In this document: in pieces, positions 35,092 through 43,730 of the stretch
Layout: each line of letters opens with the position of its first letter
How positions within the stretch are numbered: position 1 is the first letter of the stretch
NCBI GenBank assembly: GCA_005882895.1
Contig: VBBD01000008.1
Span: 1-57,415 of the forward strand
DNA from: Candidatus Bathyarchaeota archaeon
GTDB taxonomy: Archaea; Thermoproteota; Bathyarchaeia; 40CM-2-53-6
DNA: 57,415 nucleotides
Direction of reading: 5' to 3'
Made by a program: the position numbers and the translations under genes
Notes under the pieces: generated by a model
Seen by the model: the letters and a program-made list of their open reading frames with translations, nothing else
The model's database searches: none
Told to the model about the DNA's origin: nothing

Positions 35092-36669
35092 TTACACGTC
35101 GAGCCTTACCCGGTATTCTCCGAACGAGTCTCTTAGAGCGTCGCTGATCTCGCCCACGGTGCAGTCGGCCCGGACCGCGCGCAATATGTCAGCCACAAGA
35201 TTCTGCTGACGTCGTGCCGACCTAGTGAGCGGTTCGAGGGCCTTCTTTACGCTAGAATTGTTTCTCGCTTGCTTCATCTTCTTCACCTGTCTTATCTGAA
35301 CTCTCTCAAGCTCGGGGTCGATGCGCTGGATTTTTGGTCCGCTACTCCCCTCCGTAAACTTGTTGACTCCGACAATAATCGTTCGGCCTTCGTCAACCGA
35401 TTTCTGGAACCTGTACGCACTTTCCTGTATCTCGCGATGGACAAAACCGGACTCTATCGCCTTTCGCGCCCCTCCCAGATCCTCAACTTTCTCCAAGAGA
35501 TTAGTCGCGCTAGCCTCAAGGGTTCTCGTCAAAGATTCAAGATAGAAGCTTCCGGCTAACGGATCTACTGTCTTTGTCACTCCAGATTCGTGCGCGATGA
35601 TCTGCTGGGTTCTTAGAGCAATTTGCACTGACTCTTCAGTCGGTAGAGACAACGCCTCGTCTCTGGAATTTGTATGGAGAGATTGTGTTCCACCGAGGAC
35701 TCCCGCCAGGGCTTGAATTGCGACTCGAACGATGTTGTTGTCAGACTGCTGCGCGGTCAAAGTCTCACCGCTTGTTTGAGTGTGAAAGCGTAGCTTGCAC
35801 GATTCAGGGTCTCGCGCTTTGAAACGGTCCTTCATTATGCGGGCCCAGATTCTACGCGCAGCTCTGAACTTCGCAATCTCCTCCAAGAAATCATTCCTGC
35901 AGGCGAAGAAGAATGACAGCTGGGGAGCGAACTGGTCTATCTTGAGTCCTCGACCCAGAGCCGCCTTCACATACTCAATTGCGTTTGCAAAACAGAACCC
36001 CAGTTCTTGAACCGCGTTCGCGCCCGATTCGCGGATGTGATAGCCGCTGATACTGATAGGATGCCAATGAGGCATTTTGTGGGCACAGTATTCGATGAGA
36101 TCAACGGAGAGTTTCAGCGATGCCTCAGGAGGATAGATGTACGTATTCCTCGCGATGTACTCCTTCAAAATATCATTCTGTGTCGTTCCCCTCAACTTGT
36201 TCTGCGGGATCCCTTGGTCCATTCCAACAGCAACGTAGAGAGAGAACAGAATCGGCGCGGTAGCGTTGATTGTCATGCTAGTACTCACCCTTCCGAGGTC
36301 GATGCCCTCGAAGAGACGCCTCATGTCATGGAGGCTGCTGATAGCAACCCCGACCCTGCCAACTTCTCCAGCGGCCCTTGGATGATCCGAGTCGAGGCCG
36401 AGCTGTGTTGGAAGGTCGAATGCCGTGCTGAGTCCGGTCTCACCGTGTGATATCAGGTACTTGAAGCGCCTGTTGGTTTCTCGAGATGAACCGAATCCTG
36501 TGTACTGGCGCATAGTCCACAGCCGGTCCCGATACATTCCATCGTAGATGCCCCGTGTGTACGGGAATTGGCCTGGTTTTCCCAGCGACTTTGTCCAGTT
36601 TGGCGGAACATCTTTGTTCTCATAGAATTTCCTGACTGATATTCCAGAGTCAGTCGTTGGGTCCGTCAA
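35092..36669 (-). CDS. Methylmalonyl-CoA mutase, catalytic (large) subunit
   Basis: B12-dependent rearrangement of methylmalonyl-CoA and succinyl-CoA. A 525-residue barrel domain without the cobalamin-binding domain, as in archaea where the B12 subunit is a separate protein (not in this window). Substrate residues match true MCM: Tyr56 in RQYTGFG (Y89 of the Propionibacterium enzyme), Arg174 in ARNTYIYPP (R207) and His211 in SISGYH (H244), with identical spacing. The ATG at 36669 overlaps the stop of meaB by 4 nt (meaB is upstream), so the two are translationally coupled. Propionate or branched-chain breakdown is the likely pathway. Confidence 0.95.
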   Translation of the reverse strand: MTDPTTDSGISVRKFYENKDVPPNWTKSLGKPGQFPYTRGIYDGMYRDRLWTMRQYTGFGSSRETNRRFKYLISHGETGLSTAFDLPTQLGLDSDHPRAAGEVGRVGVAISSLHDMRRLFEGIDLGRVSTSMTINATAPILFSLYVAVGMDQGIPQNKLRGTTQNDILKEYIARNTYIYPPEASLKLSVDLIEYCAHKMPHWHPISISGYHIRESGANAVQELGFCFANAIEYVKAALGRGLKIDQFAPQLSFFFACRNDFLEEIAKFRAARRIWARIMKDRFKARDPESCKLRFHTQTSGETLTAQQSDNNIVRVAIQALAGVLGGTQSLHTNSRDEALSLPTEESVQIALRTQQIIAHESGVTKTVDPLAGSFYLESLTRTLEASATNLLEKVEDLGGARKAIESGFVHREIQESAYRFQKSVDEGRTIIVGVNKFTEGSSGPKIQRIDPELERVQIRQVKKMKQARNNSSVKKALEPLTRSARRQQNLVADILRAVRADCTVGEISDALRDSFGEYRVRLDV

Positions 36670-37616
36670 GCTTTCTCTCCTACCTTTGCAATAATCCCCA
36701 CAAGCCTCGACGTAGCTGTCTCCGGATCCAGTTCACGCTTGACGACTCTTCCTACTAACGCGTCGAGTTCTTTCTGATCTCTGAGACGCTTGACAGTTTG
36801 ATGGTAGAAATCTGAGAAAGCAGCGTCTAATAGCTCAGACTCGATCCTCTTCCTCAATCTTTTCTCCCTAAGGCCTCCCGCCTCCAAGTGTTTCCGGAAT
36901 TTCTCGAGTGCATCAACGACTGCCGGCACACCTGTTCCCTTCGCTGCCACTGTCTTCAGAACTGGTGGCCTCCATCCATCTCTCTCTTGCAGACCGCTTG
37001 CGATATTGTAGATTGTCTTGGCCGGGTTGACTAGGTCTGATTTGTTGATGACGAACAAGTCACCAATCTCTGCGAAGCCTGCCTTGAACGCCTGGACCTC
37101 ATCGCCCAACTGAGGCATCAGAACTACAACCGTTGCGTCGACTGTCGTTGCAATTTGAACCTCTGTCTGGCCCGCTCCCACAGTCTCGACGATAATGATG
37201 TCCATTCCGGCCGCGTCCAATACACGGATCGTGTTTCTTGCCGCGCGAGCGAGTCCTCCTAGGTCGCCCCGGGAGGCCATGCTTCGAATGTAGACCTTTT
37301 TCTCCAGACTATGGTCCATCATCCGTACACGGTCTCCCAGCAAAGCACCACCTGTGAACGCGCTGGACGGGTCGATGGCTAGAACTCCAACACTACGGTC
37401 CCTCTTGCGGTACTCTTCGATTGCCTTGTCGACGAGAGTACTCTTGCCGGTCCCGGTTGGACCCGTAACCCCGATGGAGAACGCTCTGCCGGTATGCGGA
37501 TACAATTCTTGAATGAGTCTCTGGCTCGGCTCCCCGCCTGCCTCAACTATCGAGATGGCCTTGGCAACGGCTCTATGGTCTCCTTGGAGAACTTGAGAAG
37601 ATAGGTCTCGTGCCAA
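36666..37616 (-). CDS. meaB: MeaB/ArgK-type GTPase, mutase chaperone
   Basis: A 316-residue G3E-family GTPase that loads B12 and protects mutase from inactivation. Walker A GPTGTGKSTLVD is at about residues 51-62; VETVGAGQTEVQI is the switch region with the conserved ETVG; NKSDL gives guanine specificity. It is encoded directly before the MCM subunit with a 4 nt overlap, and divergently from the second mutase 102 nt away, so it may serve both. Confidence 0.95.
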   Translation of the reverse strand: MARDLSSQVLQGDHRAVAKAISIVEAGGEPSQRLIQELYPHTGRAFSIGVTGPTGTGKSTLVDKAIEEYRKRDRSVGVLAIDPSSAFTGGALLGDRVRMMDHSLEKKVYIRSMASRGDLGGLARAARNTIRVLDAAGMDIIIVETVGAGQTEVQIATTVDATVVVLMPQLGDEVQAFKAGFAEIGDLFVINKSDLVNPAKTIYNIASGLQERDGWRPPVLKTVAAKGTGVPAVVDALEKFRKHLEAGGLREKRLRKRIESELLDAAFSDFYHQTVKRLRDQKELDALVGRVVKRELDPETATSRLVGIIAKVGEKA

Positions 37617-37718
37617 GTGAAATTCTCAGTTCTGTTCTCGCCTCTAGAGCGTATTTCAAGATTCGGCGACGGAGGGGGTTAGGATAATGGAAAAATAGGA
37701 ACCTCCGGGCATCTTCTA

Positions 37719-39485
37719 TTGTTTCGTGATCGTGTTTTGGCAAAGGGTTACTGGAAGAAAATTCTAGACGAGGTCAAACAGGAACGGAAGGCTTCGCCAA
37801 CTACCTTCGACAAAAAACAGCTCGCAAAGATCAAGCAAGAGAGGGTCCGGTGGGAGAGCAAGACGCTCAAACCATGGAGCCGTGAAAGCCCTGAACAGAA
37901 AAAGGAATTCCGAAACCTATCCGATATTCCGGTAAAAAGAGTCTACACACCGGAAGATGTTTCGCATCTGAACGAGTCCGAGCAGATCGGGCTTCCAGGC
38001 ACGTACCCCTATGTCCGTGGCGTATACCCGACGATGTACCGGGGGCGACCGTGGACGATGCGCATGTTCTCAGGATTCGGAACTCCTGAAGACACCAACA
38101 AACGTCTGCACTACTTGCTGAAGCATGGAGAGACTGGTCTGAGCCTCGCGTTCGATATGCCGACCCTCTACGGGTATGACCCTGATAGTCCGAGGGCTGA
38201 GGGCGAGGTTGGACGTTGCGGCGTGTCGGTGGGCTCTTTGAAAGACATGGAGATCATTCTCGAAGGCATACCGTTGGAGAAAGTGAGCACGAGTATGACG
38301 ATCAATGCTCCGGCATCGGTTCTAACCGCGATGTATGTTGGCGTTGCAGAGAGACAGGATCTGAAACCGAAAGAACTACGCGGAACGGTTCAGGCTGACA
38401 TTCTGAAAGAGTACATCGCCCAGAAGGAGTGGGCTTTCCCACCCGAGGCACATCTCCGAATCATCCGGGACATGATGGTATATTGTACGAAAGAGATGCC
38501 ACAGTGGAACTACATCAGCATCAGCGGATATCACATCCGGGAAGCAGGGTCCAGCGCAGTCCAAGAACTAGCATTCACACTGGCAGACGGGTTCGCATAT
38601 GTGGACCTTGGGCTTGAAGCAGGGTTGAAGGTGGAGGACTTCGCGCCACGCCTTTCCTTCTTCTTCAACTGCGGAATGGACTTTTTCGAAGAAGTCGCAA
38701 AGTTCCGCGCTGCCCGTCGAATCTGGGCCCGGGTGTTGAAGGACAAGTACAAAGTCAAAGATTCCAGATCATTGTTGTTGAGAACGCACGCGCAGAACTC
38801 TGGCGCATCTCTAACATGGCAGCAACCTCTCAACAACATTGTACGAACAACCATCGAAGCACTGGCGACAGTGCTCGGCGGGACACAGTCGCTTCACACC
38901 AACTCTTACGACGAAGCATGGGCTTTGCCATCGGAGGCAGCCGCTACTGTCGCCTTAAGGACCCAACAAATTATTGCAGAAGAGACCGGCGTAGCGGACA
39001 CTATCGACCCGTTGGCTGGGTCGTACTATCTGGAATGGCTGACTGATGAAATGGAAGAGCGCGCGTTCCAGTACTTTGACAAGATAGAAAGGGCCGGCGG
39101 TTTGCTCGACGCGATCAAGACCGGTTTCATTCAGAGAGAGATCGCTGAGAACTCCTACCGCTACCAACAGGAACTTGAGAGAAAGGACCGGATAGTTGTT
39201 GGCGTGAACAAGTACCAGATCGAAGAGAAGAAGCCAATTGACACTTTGAAGATCAACGAGGAGGCACAACGGCGCCAGGTTGCAAGGATAAACATGGTGC
39301 GGGAAACTCGAGACAACAACAAGGTCGAGCAAGCGTTGGATGAGCTACGGAAGACGTTCAAGGATGAGAAAGCGAATTCGATGTATCCCATGGTCAAAGC
39401 GGTCAGAGCTTACGCGACGCTTGGAGAGATCATGGATGTCGGACGGAAGATTTTCGGAGAATACAAAGAACCACCGATTCTCTGA
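37719..39485 (+). CDS. Acyl-CoA mutase large subunit, isobutyryl-CoA-mutase-like
   Basis: A 588-residue paralogue of the mutase at 35092 with an extra ~60-residue charged N-terminal helix. The two residues that set substrate specificity are changed: Phe117 replaces MCM Tyr89 (MRMFSGFG) and Gln235 replaces MCM Arg207 (AQKEWAFPP). The MCM Ala116 position is still Ala (144), not the Asp of 2-hydroxyisobutyryl-CoA mutase. Phe plus Gln is the combination known for isobutyryl-CoA mutase. SISGYH (His272) is retained. It needs a separate B12 subunit. The start is TTG at 37719. The function remains to be shown biochemically. Confidence 0.9.
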   Translation: MFRDRVLAKGYWKKILDEVKQERKASPTTFDKKQLAKIKQERVRWESKTLKPWSRESPEQKKEFRNLSDIPVKRVYTPEDVSHLNESEQIGLPGTYPYVRGVYPTMYRGRPWTMRMFSGFGTPEDTNKRLHYLLKHGETGLSLAFDMPTLYGYDPDSPRAEGEVGRCGVSVGSLKDMEIILEGIPLEKVSTSMTINAPASVLTAMYVGVAERQDLKPKELRGTVQADILKEYIAQKEWAFPPEAHLRIIRDMMVYCTKEMPQWNYISISGYHIREAGSSAVQELAFTLADGFAYVDLGLEAGLKVEDFAPRLSFFFNCGMDFFEEVAKFRAARRIWARVLKDKYKVKDSRSLLLRTHAQNSGASLTWQQPLNNIVRTTIEALATVLGGTQSLHTNSYDEAWALPSEAAATVALRTQQIIAEETGVADTIDPLAGSYYLEWLTDEMEERAFQYFDKIERAGGLLDAIKTGFIQREIAENSYRYQQELERKDRIVVGVNKYQIEEKKPIDTLKINEEAQRRQVARINMVRETRDNNKVEQALDELRKTFKDEKANSMYPMVKAVRAYATLGEIMDVGRKIFGEYKEPPIL

Positions 39486-40131
39486 CCACGGGGCCGGAGC
39501 AACGACGAAGAAGAAAGCAGAGTCAAAACCAGCTCGGATTAACTATGAGGTGAAGGAGCTAAGCTCCACAACTTGGCCTGATTTCGAGAAGTTCTTCGCG
39601 AAACACAACGGGGTCCAAGGCGGGTGCTGGTGCACCTTCTACCACCATACCGAGGGCCGCTTACTCAAAGAAGGCTTGGAACGGAAAGACGCGGTCGCGC
39701 TGAACCGAAAAGAGAAGAGGACTCTGGTCAATAAGCGTCGTTCTCACGGAATCCTGGTCTACGCCGGCAACCAAGCAGTTGGATGGTGCCAGTACGGTCC
39801 TAAGGAAGAATTGCCCCGGATCGATTCAGGCCGCAACTACAGCAAGCTGGACGTGTCAGATGATCAGGGCCGGAACCTCTGGCGTCTCACTTGCTTCTTC
39901 GTAGACAGAGACTTCAGGAAAAAGGGCGTAGCAGGAGTTGCCTTGAAGGCCGCGTTGGATTCGATTCAAGAGCAAGGTGGCGGAATAGTCGAGGCGTACC
40001 CGTCTACTTCTAAAGAAGGAGGATCTTGGGCCCTCTGGTTTGGAACAGTGGCCATGTTTGAGAGGGAAGGCTTCAAAGCCCATGCTAAACTGGGCGAGAA
40101 ACACTTGCTCATGCGCAAGACCCTCGCGTAA
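39436..40131 (+). CDS. GNAT-fold acetyltransferase
   Basis: About 231 residues if it starts at the ATG at 39436, which overlaps the mutase end by 50 nt; the conserved part begins near EVKELSS (~39550), so a later non-ATG start is possible. Domain: GCWCTFYHH near the N-terminus, then acetyl-CoA loop [19 protein letters not shown] and ending [18 protein letters not shown]. The GCWC motif is seen in a GNAT subgroup of unknown substrate. Probably in one transcript with the mutase and the Nudix gene. Confidence 0.82.
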   Translation: MSDGRFSENTKNHRFSDHGAGATTKKKAESKPARINYEVKELSSTTWPDFEKFFAKHNGVQGGCWCTFYHHTEGRLLKEGLERKDAVALNRKEKRTLVNKRRSHGILVYAGNQAVGWCQYGPKEELPRIDSGRNYSKLDVSDDQGRNLWRLTCFFVDRDFRKKGVAGVALKAALDSIQEQGGGIVEAYPSTSKEGGSWALWFGTVAMFEREGFKAHAKLGEKHLLMRKTLA

Positions 40132-40140
40132 GGTGCTCCA

Positions 40141-40743
40141 TTGTTGTCAAGAGAGAACCTGAAGTTTCGCAGGACACCCAAACCTTGGAAGACGGTAGAG
40201 AGCAGGAAGATCGCGTCCCTGGGAGATCTGAGGCTTCACCGGGATCGGATCGTCTCAAAGACTGGATTCGAAATGGTCCATCCACGACTATTCGTCGACG
40301 ACTTTTCAATAATCGTCCCGGTTCTTGGACACGACAAGCTAGTAATGGTCTGGAACTACCGCCATGCGATCCAAGGATGGGAACTCGAACTACCTGCTGG
40401 CCATATTGAGAATGGTGAGAGTCCGGAGGCTTGTGCTAGGCGGGAGCTTGAGGAGGAGACGGGATACTCTGCGGGCTCGTGGAAGAGGCTTGGATGGTTT
40501 CATCCCTCTCCGGGAATATCCTCGCAGAAAGCCTACGCCTATCTTGCCCGTAAGCTGAAGCGGGGAGTTTTGCATCGAGAGCAGTACGAGTTCGGTATGG
40601 AGGTCAAGACCCTCGGACTACGGGATGCTTACAAGCGGTTGTGGCATGGCGAGATTGTCCACTCGCCGACCGCGTCGGCTTTGGGTATAGCGCAACCAGA
40701 GATCCTGAGAATGAAGAGAGCTACTGTTTCGCGCCGCAGTTAG
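40141..40743 (+). CDS. Nudix hydrolase
   Basis: A 200-residue Nudix protein. GHIENGESPEAC followed by ARRELEEETGY (about residues 86-108) satisfies Gx5Ex7REUxEExGU. N-terminal beta strands and the VMVWNYRHAIQGWELELPAG substrate-side segment resemble the ADP-ribose pyrophosphatase group. It hydrolyses a nucleoside diphosphate linked to another moiety. The start is TTG at 40141, 9 nt after the GNAT stop. Its 3' end overlaps the convergent membrane protein gene by 23 nt. Confidence 0.9.
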   Translation: MLSRENLKFRRTPKPWKTVESRKIASLGDLRLHRDRIVSKTGFEMVHPRLFVDDFSIIVPVLGHDKLVMVWNYRHAIQGWELELPAGHIENGESPEACARRELEEETGYSAGSWKRLGWFHPSPGISSQKAYAYLARKLKRGVLHREQYEFGMEVKTLGLRDAYKRLWHGEIVHSPTASALGIAQPEILRMKRATVSRRS

Positions 40744-41374
40744 TGCAGAACGAGTTCCCCGGGGCAAGCGGGACTCCGCAGGAACGACATTTCGCCGTTG
40801 CAGTCGCCACCGCCGGTGCTTGTACCGGTGCCGAGGGGGAAGGGTTGTACTGGAGGGTTGCCTGTGCCGCTGGAGCGTACTGAGTCTGTGATTGAAGGGT
40901 GGGAGCGTATCTTAGTGTCGGTTGAGTATTCATCGCGGGCATGGAGGTTGGGACCATTCCTTTGCCGAAGAAGACTTTGACGTGAGATCTGGTGAGATAG
41001 ATGATCATGATAATCCAGAAGACTAACGCATAACCTGCTTGGTACAGTCCGGTAAACGCGACGTAGGCTGCGCCAAGGATGGAAAGCACCGTGAAGATCA
41101 TTCCAAGGGTCCACGCCCAACCCTTTCCATGGAGAAAGCCGACCCCGGTCGCCAGCCATATGAGACTGAAGAAGAGAAAGACTCCGCCGATAACGATTCC
41201 GACGGTACCAATCAGGGTTCCAACTGTGGGAAGAGTGGAGAATATGGCGGCCAAGCCGATGATAGCGAGGCCGACTAGAAGTCCAAGGACACCGATTAGG
41301 ATCTGAACTATTGCGAGGAGCGTAATGCCGATTGGCCGGGAGGGCTTCTGCATCATGGGAAAGTCGAGTCTCAC
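40721..41374 (-). CDS. Four-helix membrane protein with C-terminal zinc ribbon
   Basis: 217 residues. The N-terminus SRPIGITLLAIVQILIGVLGLLVG and three further helices run to about residue 125; then SHVKVFFGKG, a Thr/Pro/Gln-rich linker, and a C-terminal ribbon CRSC...CTNCG. It resembles the next gene (169 aa) up to VKVFFGKG, so the two are paralogues. Function unknown. The first ATG is at 41374, with a second (MMQKPSRP) a few codons later. Confidence 0.65.
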   Translation of the reverse strand: MRLDFPMMQKPSRPIGITLLAIVQILIGVLGLLVGLAIIGLAAIFSTLPTVGTLIGTVGIVIGGVFLFFSLIWLATGVGFLHGKGWAWTLGMIFTVLSILGAAYVAFTGLYQAGYALVFWIIMIIYLTRSHVKVFFGKGMVPTSMPAMNTQPTLRYAPTLQSQTQYAPAAQATLQYNPSPSAPVQAPAVATATAKCRSCGVPLAPGNSFCTNCGAKQ

Positions 41375-41489
41375 CGGAAGGTGTTAAGCGGACTGTTACC
41401 AACCTCCTTCTTGAAGAGTGAGCCGCGTCGGAATGCGTGATCAGAATGGAGAGAAAGCTTGATTCCGATGGCTTGAGATATTGGCTCGA

Positions 41490-41999
41490 CTAGGGTGTCG
41501 AGGAACCTGTTCCTGGCATAGTGGAGCGTAATGCCATTGGGGTTCCCTTGCCGAAGAAGACTTTGACGTGCGGTCTCATTAGATAGTAGATTATTAGCAG
41601 CGAGATTATCAGCGAAAGGACACCGCTGTAATTGCCACCGATCATCTGAATTACGTTGAGGACTATTCCAATAGCGCTTACTACTATTCCTAAGTTCCAT
41701 GCCCATCTTTTCCCACCTAAGAACCCAACTCCGACCGCGAGATAGAGAATTCCGACAATCAAGAATACGGCGCCGAGGACGATTATGAGTGCCGATATGG
41801 TTCCTACGCCTAGGGAGGCTAGTCCTGGATACCCGGCAGTTGTGATAGCGTTAGTAATGTCAACGGATGCGGTTAGCGTACCAAGGAGGAGCCCAAGTCC
41901 AATGAGGGCTGACCCGAAAAACAGAAGCCCTATTGCTGCCAGAATCGCTAGTACAGCTAGAACTGTTACGCCGGTTGGTCGCGGTGGTTTCGGTTGCAT
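41490..41999 (-). CDS. Four-helix membrane protein, paralogue without zinc ribbon
   Basis: 169 residues beginning MQPKPPRPTGVTVLAVLAI, with four membrane helices and ending soon after HVKVFFGKG, the point where the paralogue downstream has its linker and zinc ribbon. It begins 5 nt after the stop of the upstream gene at 42005. Function unknown. Confidence 0.65.
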   Translation of the reverse strand: MQPKPPRPTGVTVLAVLAILAAIGLLFFGSALIGLGLLLGTLTASVDITNAITTAGYPGLASLGVGTISALIIVLGAVFLIVGILYLAVGVGFLGGKRWAWNLGIVVSAIGIVLNVIQMIGGNYSGVLSLIISLLIIYYLMRPHVKVFFGKGTPMALRSTMPGTGSSTP

Positions 42000-42004
42000 G
42001 GCTG

Positions 42005-42511
42005 CTAGAGATTCGCTCCACAGCTAGGACAGCGTGTTGCTCCCGCGGGAATGCTTGCTCCGCAATTCTTGCAAGTCATGCCCATCGATCCCATAGGTGC
42101 TGAGCCCATCGGCATTGACGAACTCATCATTGGAGGTGGCATTGCACCCGGAGCCATGGCTGGCTTGAAGGTTAGTGCGAGTATGCCGCCTATCAGTCCG
42201 AGAAGGAAGCCGATGAAAAGTCCTCCAGCTGCAGTAACCCAGCTGATTATAGAGAGTATCAAAACGATAACGCCCCACATTTTAGCGCTGGTTGGTTTAG
42301 AGTACATCATGAATCCTCCAACAACCATGATGAGTCCCATGATTACGCCGACGATTCCCAATGCCAGCGCTGTACTGCTGGCAGAGCCCGCCCCTGCGAC
42401 GTTAAGCGAGCCAATTAGCGACCCTATGAATGCTATGAATGCTCCTCCTATGATTACGAATATTCCTCCGATAAGTGAAAGAACCATTGCGGCGGTTGGT
42501 TTATCGCCCAT
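42005..42511 (-). CDS. Membrane protein with C-terminal zinc ribbon
   Basis: 168 residues. Several helices rich in Gly/Ile/Met to about residue 115 (LIGGIFVIIGGAFIAFIGSLIG...), a Met/Pro-rich linker, then CKNCGASIPAGATRCPSCG. First of three tandem membrane-protein genes on the minus strand. A TATA box TATATA core is 30-40 nt upstream of the ATG at 42511, indicating a near-leaderless transcript. Function unknown. Confidence 0.65.
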   Translation of the reverse strand: MGDKPTAAMVLSLIGGIFVIIGGAFIAFIGSLIGSLNVAGAGSASSTALALGIVGVIMGLIMVVGGFMMYSKPTSAKMWGVIVLILSIISWVTAAGGLFIGFLLGLIGGILALTFKPAMAPGAMPPPMMSSSMPMGSAPMGSMGMTCKNCGASIPAGATRCPSCGANL

Positions 42512-42540
42512 ATCAGATCAGTCTCAGCGACGTTCTGACA

Positions 42541-42551
42541 GTATATATAAG
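42541..42551 (-). promoter_or_regulatory. TATA box of the three membrane-protein genes
   Basis: The minus strand reads CTTATATATAC at 30-40 nt before the ATG at 42511. It is one of the best TATA matches in the window and sets the start of the cluster. Confidence 0.65.
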
Positions 42552-42954
42552 ATATTCCGTTCTCGCCGATTTTCGGCGATTCCTCCGAAATTTGGGGATT
42601 TTTTCCGGTTTTGAAGCCAGATAGCCGTTGACAGGACCAGAGCCTCGGGATAGTGTTCACGTTTCATGAAGGGCGGGGCGCGGGAAAATCGACCACCCCC
42701 CCGGGGGGTCACATAATAGTTAACAGAAAAGAAAAGTTACGGAGAAAGAATAGTTACAGAAAAAGAGCTCTGAATCCCTCCGAGGTTTTCCTCGTCAGGC
42801 TATGTTACGTCAGGGTCCGTTGGTTCGGGCATTTCGAACCCAAGTTGAACGGAGGACCGGATTCGCGGGAGTTGCAGGGTGATCTTCTTCCTGATCCAAA
42901 CGGAAGGAGATGATGAAGGCGACTCCTAGTGGCGCTCGTCCCAAGTTGCCCTAT
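42552..42954. other. Intergenic region with a C/G palindrome and an A-rich stretch
   Basis: About 400 nt without a convincing gene. At 42691-42710 a GACC...GGTC palindrome consists of seven C followed by six G, a perfect hairpin apart from one bulged A. After it, 42717-42770 is A-rich with recurring AGTTAC and GAAAAG words. I see nothing coding in it. Confidence 0.4.
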
Positions 42955-43250
42955 AGATTAGAGGATGAAATCGAAGAAGGCTGCGAAGAACAACGCGCCA
43001 GTCATCAGTCTTATCTTTTGGAGGTCGCTGAATCCTCTCTTGGCTCCTCAGATGATTAGTCTCTCGTAGCCGAGGACAAGGATTGCTCAAACTGTCATTG
43101 TCCCAGCGGCTATCGGGATTAGTGCGTTGGTGAAGAGGAAGAGGAGTAGGAGGATTGGTTTTCGATAGACTTTCGTCAGGTTTACCGTTGCCAGAATCGG
43201 ACCCTTTGAAAGGGGACGGTAAGAGGCGAAAAAAGGGAGTTTGATACTGT
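42955..43250 (-). pseudogene. Decayed membrane-protein remnant with two in-frame TGA
   Basis: Minus-strand translation gives a continuous hydrophobic sequence, including KPILLLLFLFTNALIPIAAG, then VLGYERLII and a helical GALFFAAFFDFIL, ending in TAA. It is interrupted by two TGA codons, each where Trp would fit a membrane protein (TV*AILV and II*GAKR). No start codon is evident after the upstream TAG. Most likely the 3' end of a lost membrane-protein gene; it could also be a sequencing-independent TGA-for-Trp artefact, which I consider unlikely. Confidence 0.45.
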
Positions 43251-43298
43251 ACGCTAAGCTAGCGCGTAACTAGGAACGCGCGTGCGCGTGTTGGAGGG

Positions 43299-43649
43299 TT
43301 ACTTTTTGCTCCAGAGGCCGATGACATTGCCGTGCGGGTCGCCAATGGTGCCCCAGTAGCCCATTCCGCCGCCAATAGACTTACGTTTCTTAAGGATTCG
43401 TCCGCCGAGACTCTTTGCCTTCTGCTGTGTAGCGGGTATGGTGTCCACGTTGACGTAGAATGTCGTCGAGCCGGGTTTGACTTTCTTGCCGAGCATGAAG
43501 CCGCCGCCGACGCCCTTCTGCGAGGTCTTGAACATTGAATAGCCGTCGCCGAGCATTTCGAATTTCCAGCCGAAGAGTTTGGAGTAGAACTTCTTTGTCG
43601 CCATTAGGTCCTTTGATATCAGTTCTATGTGGCCGATTTCTTTTCCCAT
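43299..43649 (-). CDS. VOC superfamily (glyoxalase-like) protein
   Basis: 116 residues from the ATG at 43649, chosen because GTTTAAAA lies 27 nt upstream; the frame stays open to 43730 but that would place the TATA box inside the gene. Strands follow the VOC fold: GHIELISKDLMATKKFYSKLFGW at the start and GYWGTIGDPHGNVIGLW at the end, the latter with the metal-binding-type Glu/His region. Members include dioxygenases, glyoxalases and resistance proteins; this is the short unassigned type. Confidence 0.85.
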   Translation of the reverse strand: MGKEIGHIELISKDLMATKKFYSKLFGWKFEMLGDGYSMFKTSQKGVGGGFMLGKKVKPGSTTFYVNVDTIPATQQKAKSLGGRILKKRKSIGGGMGYWGTIGDPHGNVIGLWSKK

Positions 43650-43675
43650 AGTAGCTGTATATTGCCAAATATTGA

Positions 43676-43683
43676 GTTTAAAA
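43676..43683 (-). promoter_or_regulatory. TATA box of the VOC gene
   Basis: The minus strand reads TTTTAAAC, 27 nt before the ATG at 43649. It supports the short start and a leaderless mRNA. Confidence 0.6.
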
Positions 43684-43730
43684 GTTCTCACACGAGGCTC
43701 AGAAACGCGCCTTTTTGATGTATCGACCAC

